Shown here: piece by piece, positions 1 to 8,060 of the stretch
Layout: each line of letters starts with the position of its first letter
Numbering within the stretch: the first letter of the stretch is position 1
Assembly (NCBI RefSeq): GCF_001570785.1
Contig: NZ_BCSI01000005.1
Location: forward strand, 1 to 64,000
DNA: 64,000 bases
From: Dermabacter hominis NBRC 106157
GTDB lineage: Bacteria; Actinomycetota; Actinomycetes; Actinomycetales; Dermabacteraceae
Reading direction: 5' to 3'
Translations under genes and position numbers: made by a program
The notes under the pieces: model-generated
Told to the model about the DNA's origin: nothing
The model's database searches: none
The model's input: the letters and a program-made list of their open reading frames with translations, nothing else

Positions 1-453
1 TCCCGGCGCTGCCGCCGCTTGGGTTGGCTGGTTTCTTCATAAAGTGCGACCGGCTGGGTCTGCAGCTGCCTCCCCCCGCCGCCAGCGCCCCGCCGGAGGG
101 GGGAGCACCGAATCGTGCGAGAGTACGGAGCAGTTCAAGCTCGGCGTGACTGTTCCGCGTATTCCTCGAGCGCCTCGGGTACATCGCTGGCGTGACGGGC
201 GACGTGAGGTCACGCTGCGGGGAATCTCCCATCTTTCGGGTAGGCGCTCAACCGGAGGCACAGCCAGGGATCTGCTCATCATGCCCCCCCCTTACGGTCA
301 CTTTCTTCGAAAAGTGATCGTAAGACCAGCCGCCGTCGTCACTTTCTGTGGACGCGGTGAGGGTCGGAACATTCGCGAAAGGGGTTGCACCCCGCGAAAT
401 ATTTTTTTATTGTTACCTAGACCACACCCGCTGACGACTGAGAGGGAACCTCA
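1..453. other. Non-coding region with degenerate repeats
   Basis: I see no convincing gene here; the open frames on both strands are Arg/Pro/Ala-rich and look like high-GC shadows. The stretch at 9-51 (CTTGGG, then CTGGTTTCTTCAT, then AAAGTGCGAC) resembles two elements at 4030-4086 and 4217-4272 on the far side of the pab genes. The words TCACTTTC at 298-305 and 339-346 are the reverse complement of the GAAAGTG core of those same elements. The last 20 bases hold the ribosome binding site of the next gene. Confidence 0.6.
291..324. terminator. 14-bp hairpin with CTTCGA loop
   Basis: CTTACGGTCACTTT and AAAGTGATCGTAAG pair over 14 positions with one G-U wobble around a CTTCGA loop. No T-run follows on the plus strand, so it may be a terminator or processing structure for something to the left, or simply part of the local repeat family whose AAAGTG core it contains. 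Confidence 0.4.
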
Positions 454-732
454 ATGATTAATTACGACCACCTCCGCGACAACGACGACTTCATGCGCGT
501 GCTCTCGGCCATCCGGGAGCACTGCCTCGCTGGGGAGGACGAGATCGCCGAAAGAGAAGGCATGGATTACGGAGTTGTTCGCGAGCATTACCACCTGGCC
601 CAGGCGATCGTTGCCGAAGAAATCGATCACGGCATCGTCCACGACCCGTACGGCGCGAGTGTCGCCCAGGGGTTCATGGCCTGGCTGCGCGCCGAGTACC
701 CCCAGGGAGCATGGGGTCAGAAGGAGGAGTAG
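454..732 (+). CDS. Small conserved-looking hypothetical protein
   Basis: This 92-residue acidic protein is not one I recognise. It has no signal peptide, membrane segment or metal-binding motif. Its first half (residues 15-55) looks helical and rich in Glu, His and Ile, including AIREHCLAGEDEIAE and VREHYHLAQAIVAEE. The ATG is preceded by AGAGGGAA at 441-448, a fair ribosome binding site, and codon use matches its neighbours. It lies 113 bases upstream of pabC in the same direction and could share its transcript. The real-gene call rests on the binding site, the codon pattern and the lack of a better frame. Confidence 0.6.
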   Translation: MINYDHLRDNDDFMRVLSAIREHCLAGEDEIAEREGMDYGVVREHYHLAQAIVAEEIDHGIVHDPYGASVAQGFMAWLRAEYPQGAWGQKEE

Positions 733-845
733 CGTGCGCCGTCGTGGCACACGCGCGCACGGGTGTACCTTTATCACTGCAGCCAGCAACAACGCCGCTG
801 GCATCCCCTTGCCCGCCCGTGTGACCCACGTAAAGGAGCCCCGCC

Positions 846-1685
846 GTGCCACTCGTTGATTCCTTCCTCGTGAGGGACGGTCACGCGGTAGCCCCGCGCG
901 GACACCGGGATCGCATGCGTGCGGCGGCGGGCGAGCTGTGGGGTACCGAGGTGGACCCGAGTGCGATCGACGACGCCGTCGCGGCGCTCTACGAACAAGC
1001 CGCGCACACACTCGGGGGAGCTCCTGGCCTGTTCTTCCCCAAACTCACCCTCGAGCAACGTCGCGGCGAGCTCCGATCCGAAGTCAACGCGCGACCAATC
1101 GCGGAGTCTCGACTCGAAACTACCGCGCACCTGATCGCCTACCCCGGAAGGGATGAGCGCACCCGCCCGCGCCTCAAAGGCCCCGATTTCGCCTGGCAGG
1201 AGCGGGTGCGCGCGTGGGCGCTCGAGCGCGGGGCGAGCGACCCACTCCTGCGCGCACGCTCAGCGAGGGTGAGTAGCGCCGGCAAGTCCGACGGCACCTC
1301 GCATTTTCTCGCCCCTCAGATCCACTACAGCGAAACTGCCTACGGGAGCGTTGCCCTGTGGTCGAACGGTGTGCTCGTCACGAGCAGCGACTCCGACCGC
1401 CTGCCGAGCATTACCGAGAGCGTGATCGTGACGATCGCGCGCGAGCGCGGCCACGAAACCCTCGCGGCGCCCCTCACCAAACAGCGCCTCCTCGAGGCCG
1501 ACGCCGTATGGCTGCTCAGTTCCCTGCACGGTGTGCGCGAAGCAACCGTCGGACTCACGGACCTGCCCGCCCCGCACATTGCCGACACATACGCCCCTCC
1601 CCGCGGCCCCTTCGCGCCCGCCGCGCGGGATTTCCAGGACGCGCTGTGGGAGCGTGCCGAGCCTATCCGGGAGCTTTCTGCATGA
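846..1685 (+). CDS. pabC: Aminodeoxychorismate lyase-like class IV aminotransferase (PabC-like)
   Basis: This is a PLP enzyme of aminotransferase fold class IV, 279 residues. By position it should split 4-amino-4-deoxychorismate into p-aminobenzoate and pyruvate. The candidate PLP lysine is K111 in PRLKGPDF. The region around E163 (YSETAYGSVALWSNG) corresponds to the family's E-x-x-x-S-N-x-F/W segment, although the usual Asn is not obvious here. The stretch ADAVWLLSSLHGVRE matches the C-terminal cofactor-binding part. The GTG start has AAAGGAG at 832-838. Its stop overlaps the next start (ATGA at 1682-1685), so it is translationally coupled to the synthase that makes its substrate. The sequence is divergent, so the function rests largely on this pairing. 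Confidence 0.75.
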   Translation: MPLVDSFLVRDGHAVAPRGHRDRMRAAAGELWGTEVDPSAIDDAVAALYEQAAHTLGGAPGLFFPKLTLEQRRGELRSEVNARPIAESRLETTAHLIAYPGRDERTRPRLKGPDFAWQERVRAWALERGASDPLLRARSARVSSAGKSDGTSHFLAPQIHYSETAYGSVALWSNGVLVTSSDSDRLPSITESVIVTIARERGHETLAAPLTKQRLLEADAVWLLSSLHGVREATVGLTDLPAPHIADTYAPPRGPFAPAARDFQDALWERAEPIRELSA

Positions 1686-3832
1686 GCGTTCTTATCGTTG
1701 ACAACCACGACTCGTTCACGTTCAACATCGCGCACCTCGTTGCCGAAGCCTCGGGCGAGATGCCGCAGGTGGTGCTCGCGAGCGGGCCACGCCCGAGCCT
1801 CGACGGCGTGAGCCACGTGATCATCGGCCCGGGCCCTGGAACCCCGCACAATCCGGGCGACCTCGGCTGCTCGCTTGACGTGTACCGCGAGGCGTGTGCG
1901 CGCGGCATTCCTGTGCTCGGTATTTGCCTGGGCCTGCAACTCATGGCCGTCGCTCACGGTGGGCGCGTGGGCCGTGCGCCCACCCCCATGCACGGCCTCG
2001 AGGATGCGCTGCGCTTCAGGGGCGTTGCCGCAAGCGACCCGGTGTTCGCGCACCTACCACGCGAGCTGCGCATCGTACGCTACCACTCGCTCGCGATCGA
2101 CGATTGCCCGCCTGAACTGGAAGTTCTTGGTACTACCGCCGACGGCGTCATCCAAGCAGCGCGCCTGCGCGGGCGCAACGCGTGGGGCGTGCAATTCCAC
2201 CCCGAATCCATTCGCACCGAAGGCGGCCTCGACCTCATGCGCGCGTTTCTCTCCGTCGGCGGCGAGGCCGACGGTTGCGAAAGCCTCTCGGTCGCGCAGT
2301 GCGAAGGCGACGCGTCAAGTCGACCCGGCTCGACGCCCGCGACCCAGTCTGGTCCGATGCCCGCGACCCACACGGTGCTGCTTGGCGATCCGATTCCGCT
2401 TAGCGACGACTTCGCCGACGCCGAAACGCTCTACCGCGCCCTCATCGCCCCACTGCCGCGGGCCGTGTGGCTCGACTCAGCAAGCGAGGATCACCGCTCG
2501 CACTTCTCGATCATGGGCGCGTGCGACGGCCCCGGCGCGCACGTCTTCGAGTATCGAGTCCCCGACGAGAAACGCGTCGAGGGCGTCACCGCGAAGGACG
2601 GTTTCTTCGATGAACTTCGAGGCAAACTAAGCCAAGTGCGGCTCGATGAAGGTGGACGGCGTGCGTCGCAAGCCCTCGGCGGTTTCGCCCTGGGATACGT
2701 GGGCTACCTCGGCTACGGCCTCGGTGCCGAAACGCTCGGGCTCGAGCGGGAGAAATCGCACAATGGGGAGCAGGATGCGCACCTCGTTTTTCTCACGCGA
2801 GCCTTTGTGATCGACCACGACGAGCACGTCGTGAGGGCGGTCGCGCTCGCGGACCTCGATGGGGTAAACGAGGAAATCCCCGCGGACAATGCCACCGCGC
2901 AGCGCGCATGGATTGACGGCGCCACCGCACAGATCGAGGTCACGCTGAGCAAGGCGCGAGAAACACTTCCCGGCCATAGCGGCGATGGAGTGGAAGGTGC
3001 CGTCGGAACATTATCGACTCCCACTTACCGGCACGCGAGCGCCCACTACGCCGCTCTCATCGCGCGCTGCCAGGAACTCATTAACGAAGGCGAAAGCTAC
3101 GAACTGTGCCTCACGAACGAGGCTCGCGTTGCGGGGAAGTTCGACCCGATCGAGGTGTACTCGCGGCTGCGCCGCATCGCGCGCGTGCCGTACGGGGCGC
3201 TGTTGCAGTGTGGAAAGTGGAGCGTCGCAAGCGCGTCGCCCGAGAGGTTTCTCGAGGTGAGCGCCGCAGGTGAGGTTGAATCGCGCCCGATCAAGGGAAC
3301 GGCACCGCGCTCCGCAGATCCGGAGGAGGATATGAGGCTGCGCGCCGAGCTCGCCGCAAGCCGCAAAGACCGAGCCGAAAACCTCATGATCGTCGACCTC
3401 GTGCGGCACGACCTCTCGCGCGTGTGTGAGGCTGGCAGCGTGAAGGTTCCGCATATCTACCAGGTGGAATCCTTCCCCACGGTGCACCAGATGATCTCCA
3501 CCATTACCGGCAGGCTTGCGCCTGGCCGCACCGCCCTCGACGCCATCGAGGCGGCCTTTCCCGGCGGCTCGATGACAGGCGCGCCGAAACTGCGCACCGT
3601 CCAACTCTTGCGAGAACTCGAGCAGGGAACGCGCGGCGTTTACTCTGGCGCGATCGGGTGGATTTCGCCAGGTGGCGCCGCGTCCCTGAGCATCGTGATC
3701 CGCACGGCGGTGCTCGATGAGGCCGGCGCCCGATTCGGGGTGGGCGGCGCGATTACGCGGCTCAGCAATGCCGACGCCGAGATCGAGGAAACATTCACGA
3801 AGGCCCGCACGGTGCGGGCTGCCCTCGGCTGA
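1682..3832 (+). CDS. pabAB: Fused aminodeoxychorismate synthase (PabA-PabB)
   Basis: A single 716-residue chain makes 4-amino-4-deoxychorismate from chorismate and glutamine. Residues 1-195 are the class I glutamine amidotransferase: nucleophile C82 in GICLGLQ and H173/E175 in FHPES. After a Ser/Thr/Pro linker the chorismate-binding domain follows, with PIKGT (K538). That lysine marks the PabB type; TrpE has PIAGT here. Later motifs are ENLMIVDLVRHDLSRV and GGSMTGAPKLR, and the chain ends with a normal ITRLSNADAEIEETF stretch. The start at MSVLIVDNHDSF is chosen because it begins the amidotransferase fold and overlaps the pabC stop by four bases. The product feeds folate synthesis together with folC at 45086. 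Confidence 0.93.
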   Translation: MSVLIVDNHDSFTFNIAHLVAEASGEMPQVVLASGPRPSLDGVSHVIIGPGPGTPHNPGDLGCSLDVYREACARGIPVLGICLGLQLMAVAHGGRVGRAPTPMHGLEDALRFRGVAASDPVFAHLPRELRIVRYHSLAIDDCPPELEVLGTTADGVIQAARLRGRNAWGVQFHPESIRTEGGLDLMRAFLSVGGEADGCESLSVAQCEGDASSRPGSTPATQSGPMPATHTVLLGDPIPLSDDFADAETLYRALIAPLPRAVWLDSASEDHRSHFSIMGACDGPGAHVFEYRVPDEKRVEGVTAKDGFFDELRGKLSQVRLDEGGRRASQALGGFALGYVGYLGYGLGAETLGLEREKSHNGEQDAHLVFLTRAFVIDHDEHVVRAVALADLDGVNEEIPADNATAQRAWIDGATAQIEVTLSKARETLPGHSGDGVEGAVGTLSTPTYRHASAHYAALIARCQELINEGESYELCLTNEARVAGKFDPIEVYSRLRRIARVPYGALLQCGKWSVASASPERFLEVSAAGEVESRPIKGTAPRSADPEEDMRLRAELAASRKDRAENLMIVDLVRHDLSRVCEAGSVKVPHIYQVESFPTVHQMISTITGRLAPGRTALDAIEAAFPGGSMTGAPKLRTVQLLRELEQGTRGVYSGAIGWISPGGAASLSIVIRTAVLDEAGARFGVGGAITRLSNADAEIEETFTKARTVRAALG

Positions 3833-3889
3833 GCGCTGCGACCTAGGAGACGGGTTTCGGGCGCCGGCTGAGGTGTTGCGGGTGGGGGC

Positions 3890-4020
3890 TGCGCCGCGGT
3901 CCAAGGTTCTTCCGTCGCGATCTAAGGCTGTGCCGGTGTCTCGCGTCGCGATCTGAAGCTTTTCCGTCGCGACTAAAGCTTTTCCTTCTCGACCTGATGC
4001 TTTTCCGTCGCGGATGATGA
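3890..4020. repeat. Degenerate 20-21 bp tandem repeat
   Basis: Five or six imperfect units follow the pattern TTCCGTCGCGATCTAARGCT. Clear copies begin near 3910, 3943, 3962 and 4003, with worn ones near 3892 and 3983. A further copy, GTCGCGGTCTAAGGCTGTGCCG, lies at about 4172-4193, directly before the second long repeat. The units abut rather than being separated by unique spacers. Confidence 0.6.
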
Positions 4021-4086
4021 AGAAAGTGCGGGGTTGCTGGCTTGGGGCGGGCTGGGGTGGCTGGTTTTTTTCATCGAGAGTGACGG
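4013..4086 (+). repeat. Intergenic direct repeat, copy A
   Basis: The first 27 bases (4013-4039) are identical to 4200-4226: GATGATGAAGAAAGTG followed by CGGGGTTGCTG. Similarity continues through a G-rich stretch to TTTCAT and GAGAGTGACGG. Both copies are preceded by CCGTCGC. A worn relative of the 3' half is at 9-51. Confidence 0.75.
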
Positions 4087-4199
4087 CAATGGGGGCTGCG
4101 GGAAGACGGGGCGGGCAGCGGAATTTAGGGGAGAGGGGCTGCGGGAAGAGGGGTACGGGGATCGGGGTAGGCGTCGCGGTCTAAGGCTGTGCCGTCGCA

Positions 4200-4272
4200 G
4201 ATGATGAAGAAAGTGCGGGGTTGCTGCCTTGGGTGGGGGTGTGGAGGCCAGTTTCTTTATGGAGAGTGACGG
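4200..4272 (+). repeat. Intergenic direct repeat, copy B
   Basis: Second copy of the element at 4013-4086, with the same 27-base head and a similar tail (CCAGTTTCTTTATGGAGAGTGACGG). Neither copy encodes a plausible protein, and no flanking duplication typical of an insertion sequence is visible. Confidence 0.75.
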
Positions 4273-4359
4273 GAGTGAGGGCGAGCTGCGGGAAGAGGGG
4301 CGTGGGCGGGGGAGCGAGGGAGATAGTGGAATGAGGGAAATAGATGGGTCCGCGACGAA

Positions 4360-4389
4360 GGAAAGGCGCGGCCGAAGCCACGCCTTTCC
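4360..4389 (-). terminator. UUCG-capped hairpin after the symporter gene
   Basis: Read on the minus strand, a 13-bp stem (GGAAAGGCGTGGC with GCCGCGCCTTTCC, one U-G wobble) closes on a TTCG tetraloop. It begins about 70 bases after the symporter stop. The tract beyond the stem is only weakly T-rich. Confidence 0.6.
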
Positions 4390-4461
4390 AATTGGTAACT
4401 GCAGCGGTGCTGTGCGGTGCAGCGGTGCTGCTCAGTTCAGCGGTGATGCAGTGTGCGGCGC

Positions 4462-5706
4462 TTAGGCCGCAGTCGACCCCTCAGCGGTAGCCGGCGCAGC
4501 AGCGTTATTGGCGGTGGCGACTTCCTCGTCGTCATCGTCGCTGACTTTGCCGCCCGAGAGGCGATCCACGATCGCGGCGATCGCGCCGTCACCCGTGATG
4601 TTCGTGGCCGTGCCGAACGAGTCAAGCGCGACGTAGAGGGCGACCATGAGGCCCACCTGCGCCTCGCTGAACCCGAGCTGTTCCGCAAGAAGCGCAGAGG
4701 CTGTGACGATCGCGCCGCCGGGAACGCCGGGCGCGGCGATCATCGACACGCCAAGCATTGCCACGAAGCCGAGCAGGCTCGCAAAGCTGTAGTCGCCGTG
4801 GGTGGTCCACAGGATTGCGAAGGCAAACAGGGTGATCTTCACTGTCGAGCCGGAGAGGTGGATCGTCGCGCACAGCGGAATCACGAAGTTTGCCACGGGC
4901 TTGGAGACGCCGGCATCTTCCGCGCAGCGTGTCGTCACGGGAATCGTCGCGGCGCTCGAACTGGTGCCAAGAGCCGTGGCGTATGCCGGAAGCATCTTGC
5001 CGAGCATCACGAATGGGTTCCTGTGCTTGGCGACACCAGCCGCCGTGAACTGCAACACGAGCATGATCGCCGTGAGCACGAACGCGAGAACCACGATCGG
5101 CAGCATCTTCATGATGATGTCGAACACTTCTTTCTTCGCCGTCATGTTTTCGAAGATCGCGAAAATGTAGAGCGGCAGAAGTGGCACGATGATCTTCGAA
5201 ATCGTGGTGTTCACGATCTTGCGCAGCTCGAGGAAACCCTCGTGAATGGTGGTGGCATGCACAGCCACGATGCCAAGACCGATCACGAAGCTCGTGATGA
5301 GCGCCGTCATCACGCCAAAGATGGGGTCCATGGCGACTTCGAAATACGGCTCGAAGCTCGTTTCGGGCTCTGCCACCCCGCCGAGCTGGGTGCCGCTTCC
5401 GAGCAGCGTCGGGAACGTGAGGTAGCCGGCGGCGATCGTGTAGATACCGGCGACGAGCGTCGAGGCGTACGCGAGCGCGGCGGTCACGCCGAGCCACTTG
5501 CCAGCGCCTTTACCGAATTCGGAAATGGCGGGCGTAATCAGGCCGATGATGATGAGCGGAATGATGAAGCTCAGGAAGTTGCCGAAAAGCTTCGAAAACG
5601 TTGCCGCCCCCCGCGACAGCCAGTCCGGCGCAACGAGCCCCACGAGAATGCCAAGCACAATCGCGATGACGATCTTCGTCAGCAGTGAATTCAGGATCTT
5701 TTTCAT
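4462..5706 (-). CDS. Dicarboxylate/amino acid:cation symporter (DAACS family)
   Basis: This 414-residue inner-membrane carrier imports dicarboxylates or acidic amino acids with Na+ or H+. Family signatures are the serine-rich loop ALGTSSSAATIP, the segment VIPLCATIHLSGSTVKI, and NITGDGAIAAIVDRL near the C-terminus where ions and substrate bind. At least eight hydrophobic segments are visible, and a polar Asp/Glu/Ala tail follows. I chose the ATG at 5706 rather than the TTG three bases earlier because GGAG sits five bases before the ATG. The gene stands alone, with a hairpin terminator at 4360-4389. The exact substrate cannot be read from the sequence. Confidence 0.88.
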   Translation of the reverse strand: MKKILNSLLTKIVIAIVLGILVGLVAPDWLSRGAATFSKLFGNFLSFIIPLIIIGLITPAISEFGKGAGKWLGVTAALAYASTLVAGIYTIAAGYLTFPTLLGSGTQLGGVAEPETSFEPYFEVAMDPIFGVMTALITSFVIGLGIVAVHATTIHEGFLELRKIVNTTISKIIVPLLPLYIFAIFENMTAKKEVFDIIMKMLPIVVLAFVLTAIMLVLQFTAAGVAKHRNPFVMLGKMLPAYATALGTSSSAATIPVTTRCAEDAGVSKPVANFVIPLCATIHLSGSTVKITLFAFAILWTTHGDYSFASLLGFVAMLGVSMIAAPGVPGGAIVTASALLAEQLGFSEAQVGLMVALYVALDSFGTATNITGDGAIAAIVDRLSGGKVSDDDDEEVATANNAAAPATAEGSTAA

Positions 5707-5804
5707 CAAGACTCCATTGTCAGCGTTAGGCTCGCGGTTCCGCGGCCTCCAAGCACTATAGGCCCCTGCGGGACTTTTCGCACACTCGCGGTGTTTCGCA
5801 GGGG

Positions 5805-6512
5805 TTAAAATCCGGCAGGCACATCGGCGTAGGTGTATCCGACGGTTGCCGCGCTCACGGCGCCGCTCGACAATTCCGCCGCAGCCCGCTCCAGGTCAGA
5901 AGCAGCGTCCACGTGGTGGATGAAGCGCAGGGTGAGCCCGTGCGCGGTGTAGTCGGCTCCGTCGATGCTCACGCCTTCGGCGCTGTCTGCCCACGCGCGG
6001 ATCGATGCCTCGAATGTCCCCGCGAGGTCGTAGCCGACGCTCAGGTCCGTGACTTGGCGAACGACGCGCTCGCACACGAGCTTCTTTGCGCTCGCGGCAT
6101 CGAGTGCGTCGGTCACGGCGCTGCCGTAGGCGCGGACGAGGCCGCCCGCTCCGAGCTTGATCCCGCCGAAATAGCGCGTGACAACGGCGAGGATGTTCGT
6201 CATGTGCCGCCCTCTAAGTGCCTGCGCCATGGGCATCCCGGCCGTGGAGCTTGGCTCGCCGTCGTCGTTGGAGCGCTGTAGGTGTACCGGTGTGCCGAGC
6301 GTGAGTGCCGTGCAGTGGTGACGCGCGTTCGGGTGCAGCGCGCGGCGTTCGCGGATCAGGTGGTCGGCTTCCTCGACGGTTTCGACGGGCGCGAGGTAGG
6401 CGAGGAATCGGGATTTCGTGATCACGAGTTCATTCTCGATAGGGGCCGTGAGCAGCAGCATTCGCTCGCTGGCTTCGGGCATGGTGTCGAGAATTTCGCG
6501 CATGGTGGCCAT
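5805..6512 (-). CDS. YigZ/IMPACT family protein
   Basis: A 235-residue member of the UPF0029 (YigZ/IMPACT) family. It carries the family hallmark: KSRFLAYLAPV near the start, ARHHCTALTL, then SNDDGEPSSTAGMPMAQAL and VVTRYFGGIKLGAGGLVRAYG. A C-terminal domain with a DUF1949-like layout follows. Its biochemical role is not settled; relatives are linked to translation or nucleic-acid binding. The ATG at 6512 (MATMREIL) gives a normal length; 6503 is an alternative, and the frame continues upstream into the neighbour's promoter. It is divergent from the mycothione reductase gene. One exact copy of the 13-bp repeated word lies inside the gene at 5838-5850. Confidence 0.88.
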   Translation of the reverse strand: MATMREILDTMPEASERMLLLTAPIENELVITKSRFLAYLAPVETVEEADHLIRERRALHPNARHHCTALTLGTPVHLQRSNDDGEPSSTAGMPMAQALRGRHMTNILAVVTRYFGGIKLGAGGLVRAYGSAVTDALDAASAKKLVCERVVRQVTDLSVGYDLAGTFEASIRAWADSAEGVSIDGADYTAHGLTLRFIHHVDAASDLERAAAELSSGAVSAATVGYTYADVPAGF

Positions 6513-6548
6513 TGTTTCACGGTCTCGAAGCTCGCGGCGGGCGGCCCG

Positions 6549-6554
6549 TATCCT
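6549..6554 (+). promoter_or_regulatory. Leaderless -10 box of mtr
   Basis: TATCCT lies seven bases before the ATG at 6562, matching the TANNNT-N6/7-start layout of leaderless actinobacterial transcripts. No Shine-Dalgarno sequence lies in between. Inferred from spacing only. Confidence 0.5.
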
Positions 6555-6561
6555 TGAGACC

Positions 6562-8025
6562 ATGAGCGCCCCAGAACATTTCGATATCGCCCTCATCGGC
6601 TCCGGTTCAGGCAACTCCTTCCCGGGCCCCGAATTCGCCGACAAATCCATCGTCTATATTGACCGCGGCGTGGGCCCCGGCCACATTTTCGGCGGGACCT
6701 GCCTCAACGTCGGGTGCATTCCCACAAAGATGTTCGTGCACACGGCCACCGTCGCCGAAAACGCGAAAGAGGAGCACGCGAAGAAGTTCGGGGTCGACTC
6801 GAGGCTGGGCGGCGTCGGATTCCCGGCGGTGCGCGAGCGGATTTTCAACCGAATTGACCCGATCTCCCACGGGGGTGAGGAGTACCGCGGCTCCCACCCG
6901 GACAACGCTAACCTCACGCTCATTCGCGGTACGGCGCGGTTTACGGGCCCTAAACGTCTCGCGGTCGAGACCGACGGTGGCACGCGCGAGATTACCGCCG
7001 ACACTGTCCTTCTTGCCGCCGGCTCGCGTCCCGCGATTCCCGGTATTCCCGGGCTCAAAGAGGCGAAACCGCTCACGAGTGACACCATCATGCGCCTCGA
7101 GGAGCTTCCCGAGTCCATCGCGATCCTCGGCTCGGGTGTGATCGCCCTCGAGTTCGCGCACATTCTCGACGCTTTCGGCGTGGACGTACACCTCATCGCC
7201 CGGTCCGGAACCCTCCTTCGCGCCTTCGATGAGGACATCGCGCGCCGCATCACCGAGGTCGCTTCCGCGCGCTATCACGTGCATCTCAATGCCTCGACCA
7301 CCCGGGTGCGGCGCACAGCAAGCGGGGTCGAGATTGATCTGAAACCGTCGGACCCCTCCGCCGACGAGGCGGCCCGAACCCTCACCGTCGCCGACATTCT
7401 CGTGGCGACCGGCCGCACGCCCAATAGTGACCTCCTGGACGCCGCAGCCGGGGGCATCGGCGTCGATGATGGCGGCCGTGTCATGGTCGATGCCTACCAG
7501 CGAGCCCTCGACCCAAGCGGCCAGGTGCTCGACGGGGTCTACTCGATCGGCGACCTCAGTTCGCCGGCGCAACTCAAGCACGTCGCGAACTACGAGCTGA
7601 AGGTTGCGCGCCACAACTTCCTCCACCCGCACGATTTGCGCCGAAGCGACGACATGCCGATCCCCGCCGCCGTCTTTACCGACCCGCATATTGCGCAGGT
7701 GGGCATGACCGAGCGCGAGGCGCGCGAGTGGGCAGAAACGACCGGGCGGGAGATCCGGGTGGCACGCCAGGAATTTGCCGACGTCGCCTACGGGTGGGCG
7801 ATGGAGCTCGAGGCACCGGGCGACTTCGTAAAAATCATCGCCGAGGCTGAGACCGGGCGGATCCTCGGCGCCCACATCATCGGCCCCGAGGCTGCGACGC
7901 TCATTCAAGTGCTCATCCAGGCGATGAGCTTCGACCTGAACGCGCGCGACATCGCGACCAAGCAGTACTGGATTCACCCCGCCATGCCCGAAGTTATCGA
8001 AAACGCCCTGCTGCAGCTCGCCTAA
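6562..8025 (+). CDS. mtr: Mycothione reductase
   Basis: A 487-residue FAD/NADPH disulfide reductase that reduces mycothione (oxidised mycothiol) in the cytosol. FAD-binding IGSGSGN is near residue 11. The redox pair is in GGTCLNVGCIPTKMF, the NAD(P)H motif is ILGSGVIALEFAHIL, and a second FAD motif is GVYSIGD. The dimer-interface His is in QYWIHPAMPEVIENALL. The form GGTCLNVGCIPTKMFVHTA and the IHPAMPE ending are typical of Mtr rather than of lipoamide or glutathione reductases. It implies the host makes mycothiol. It appears monocistronic, with a leaderless-type promoter and a hairpin after the stop. Confidence 0.92.
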   Translation: MSAPEHFDIALIGSGSGNSFPGPEFADKSIVYIDRGVGPGHIFGGTCLNVGCIPTKMFVHTATVAENAKEEHAKKFGVDSRLGGVGFPAVRERIFNRIDPISHGGEEYRGSHPDNANLTLIRGTARFTGPKRLAVETDGGTREITADTVLLAAGSRPAIPGIPGLKEAKPLTSDTIMRLEELPESIAILGSGVIALEFAHILDAFGVDVHLIARSGTLLRAFDEDIARRITEVASARYHVHLNASTTRVRRTASGVEIDLKPSDPSADEAARTLTVADILVATGRTPNSDLLDAAAGGIGVDDGGRVMVDAYQRALDPSGQVLDGVYSIGDLSSPAQLKHVANYELKVARHNFLHPHDLRRSDDMPIPAAVFTDPHIAQVGMTEREAREWAETTGREIRVARQEFADVAYGWAMELEAPGDFVKIIAEAETGRILGAHIIGPEAATLIQVLIQAMSFDLNARDIATKQYWIHPAMPEVIENALLQLA

Positions 8026-8043
8026 GAGAGCCGCAGCAGGGCG
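8004..8043. terminator. Bidirectional terminator between mtr and the LCP gene
   Basis: CGCCCTGCTGC at 8004-8014 pairs perfectly with GCAGCAGGGCG at 8033-8043 around an 18-base loop that contains the mtr stop. The plus strand continues CTATTTG. It serves convergent genes. Confidence 0.6.
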
Positions 8044-8060
8044 CTATTTGCGGGTAGGGG

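Larger units (their letters stand above)
3833..4461. other. G-rich non-coding region with repeats
   Basis: About 630 bases without a gene. It holds degenerate 20-21 bp tandem units at about 3890-4020, a pair of longer direct repeats starting at 4013 and 4200, and three copies of a GCTGCGGGAAGA-like word near 4096, 4138 and 4281. The plus strand is strongly G-rich from 4030 to 4330. A terminator-like hairpin for the symporter on the minus strand is at 4360-4389. Confidence 0.6.

Noticed and set aside
44-457. 137-codon frame at the left edge
   Set aside because: Composition is Arg/Pro/Gly-rich, it has no family resemblance, it crosses the hairpin at 291-324, and it overlaps the ribosome binding site of the next gene.
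3890-4300. Possible CRISPR array
   Set aside because: Units are 20-21 bp and abut with no unique spacers of constant length; there are no cas genes in the window.
4453-5688. 411-codon plus-strand frame opposite the symporter
   Set aside because: His/Arg/Glu-rich shadow with no recognisable fold; the minus strand encodes a canonical membrane carrier.
5707-5709. TTG at 5709 as the start of the symporter
   Set aside because: The following ATG has GGAG at a better distance; the TTG would leave only two bases of spacing.
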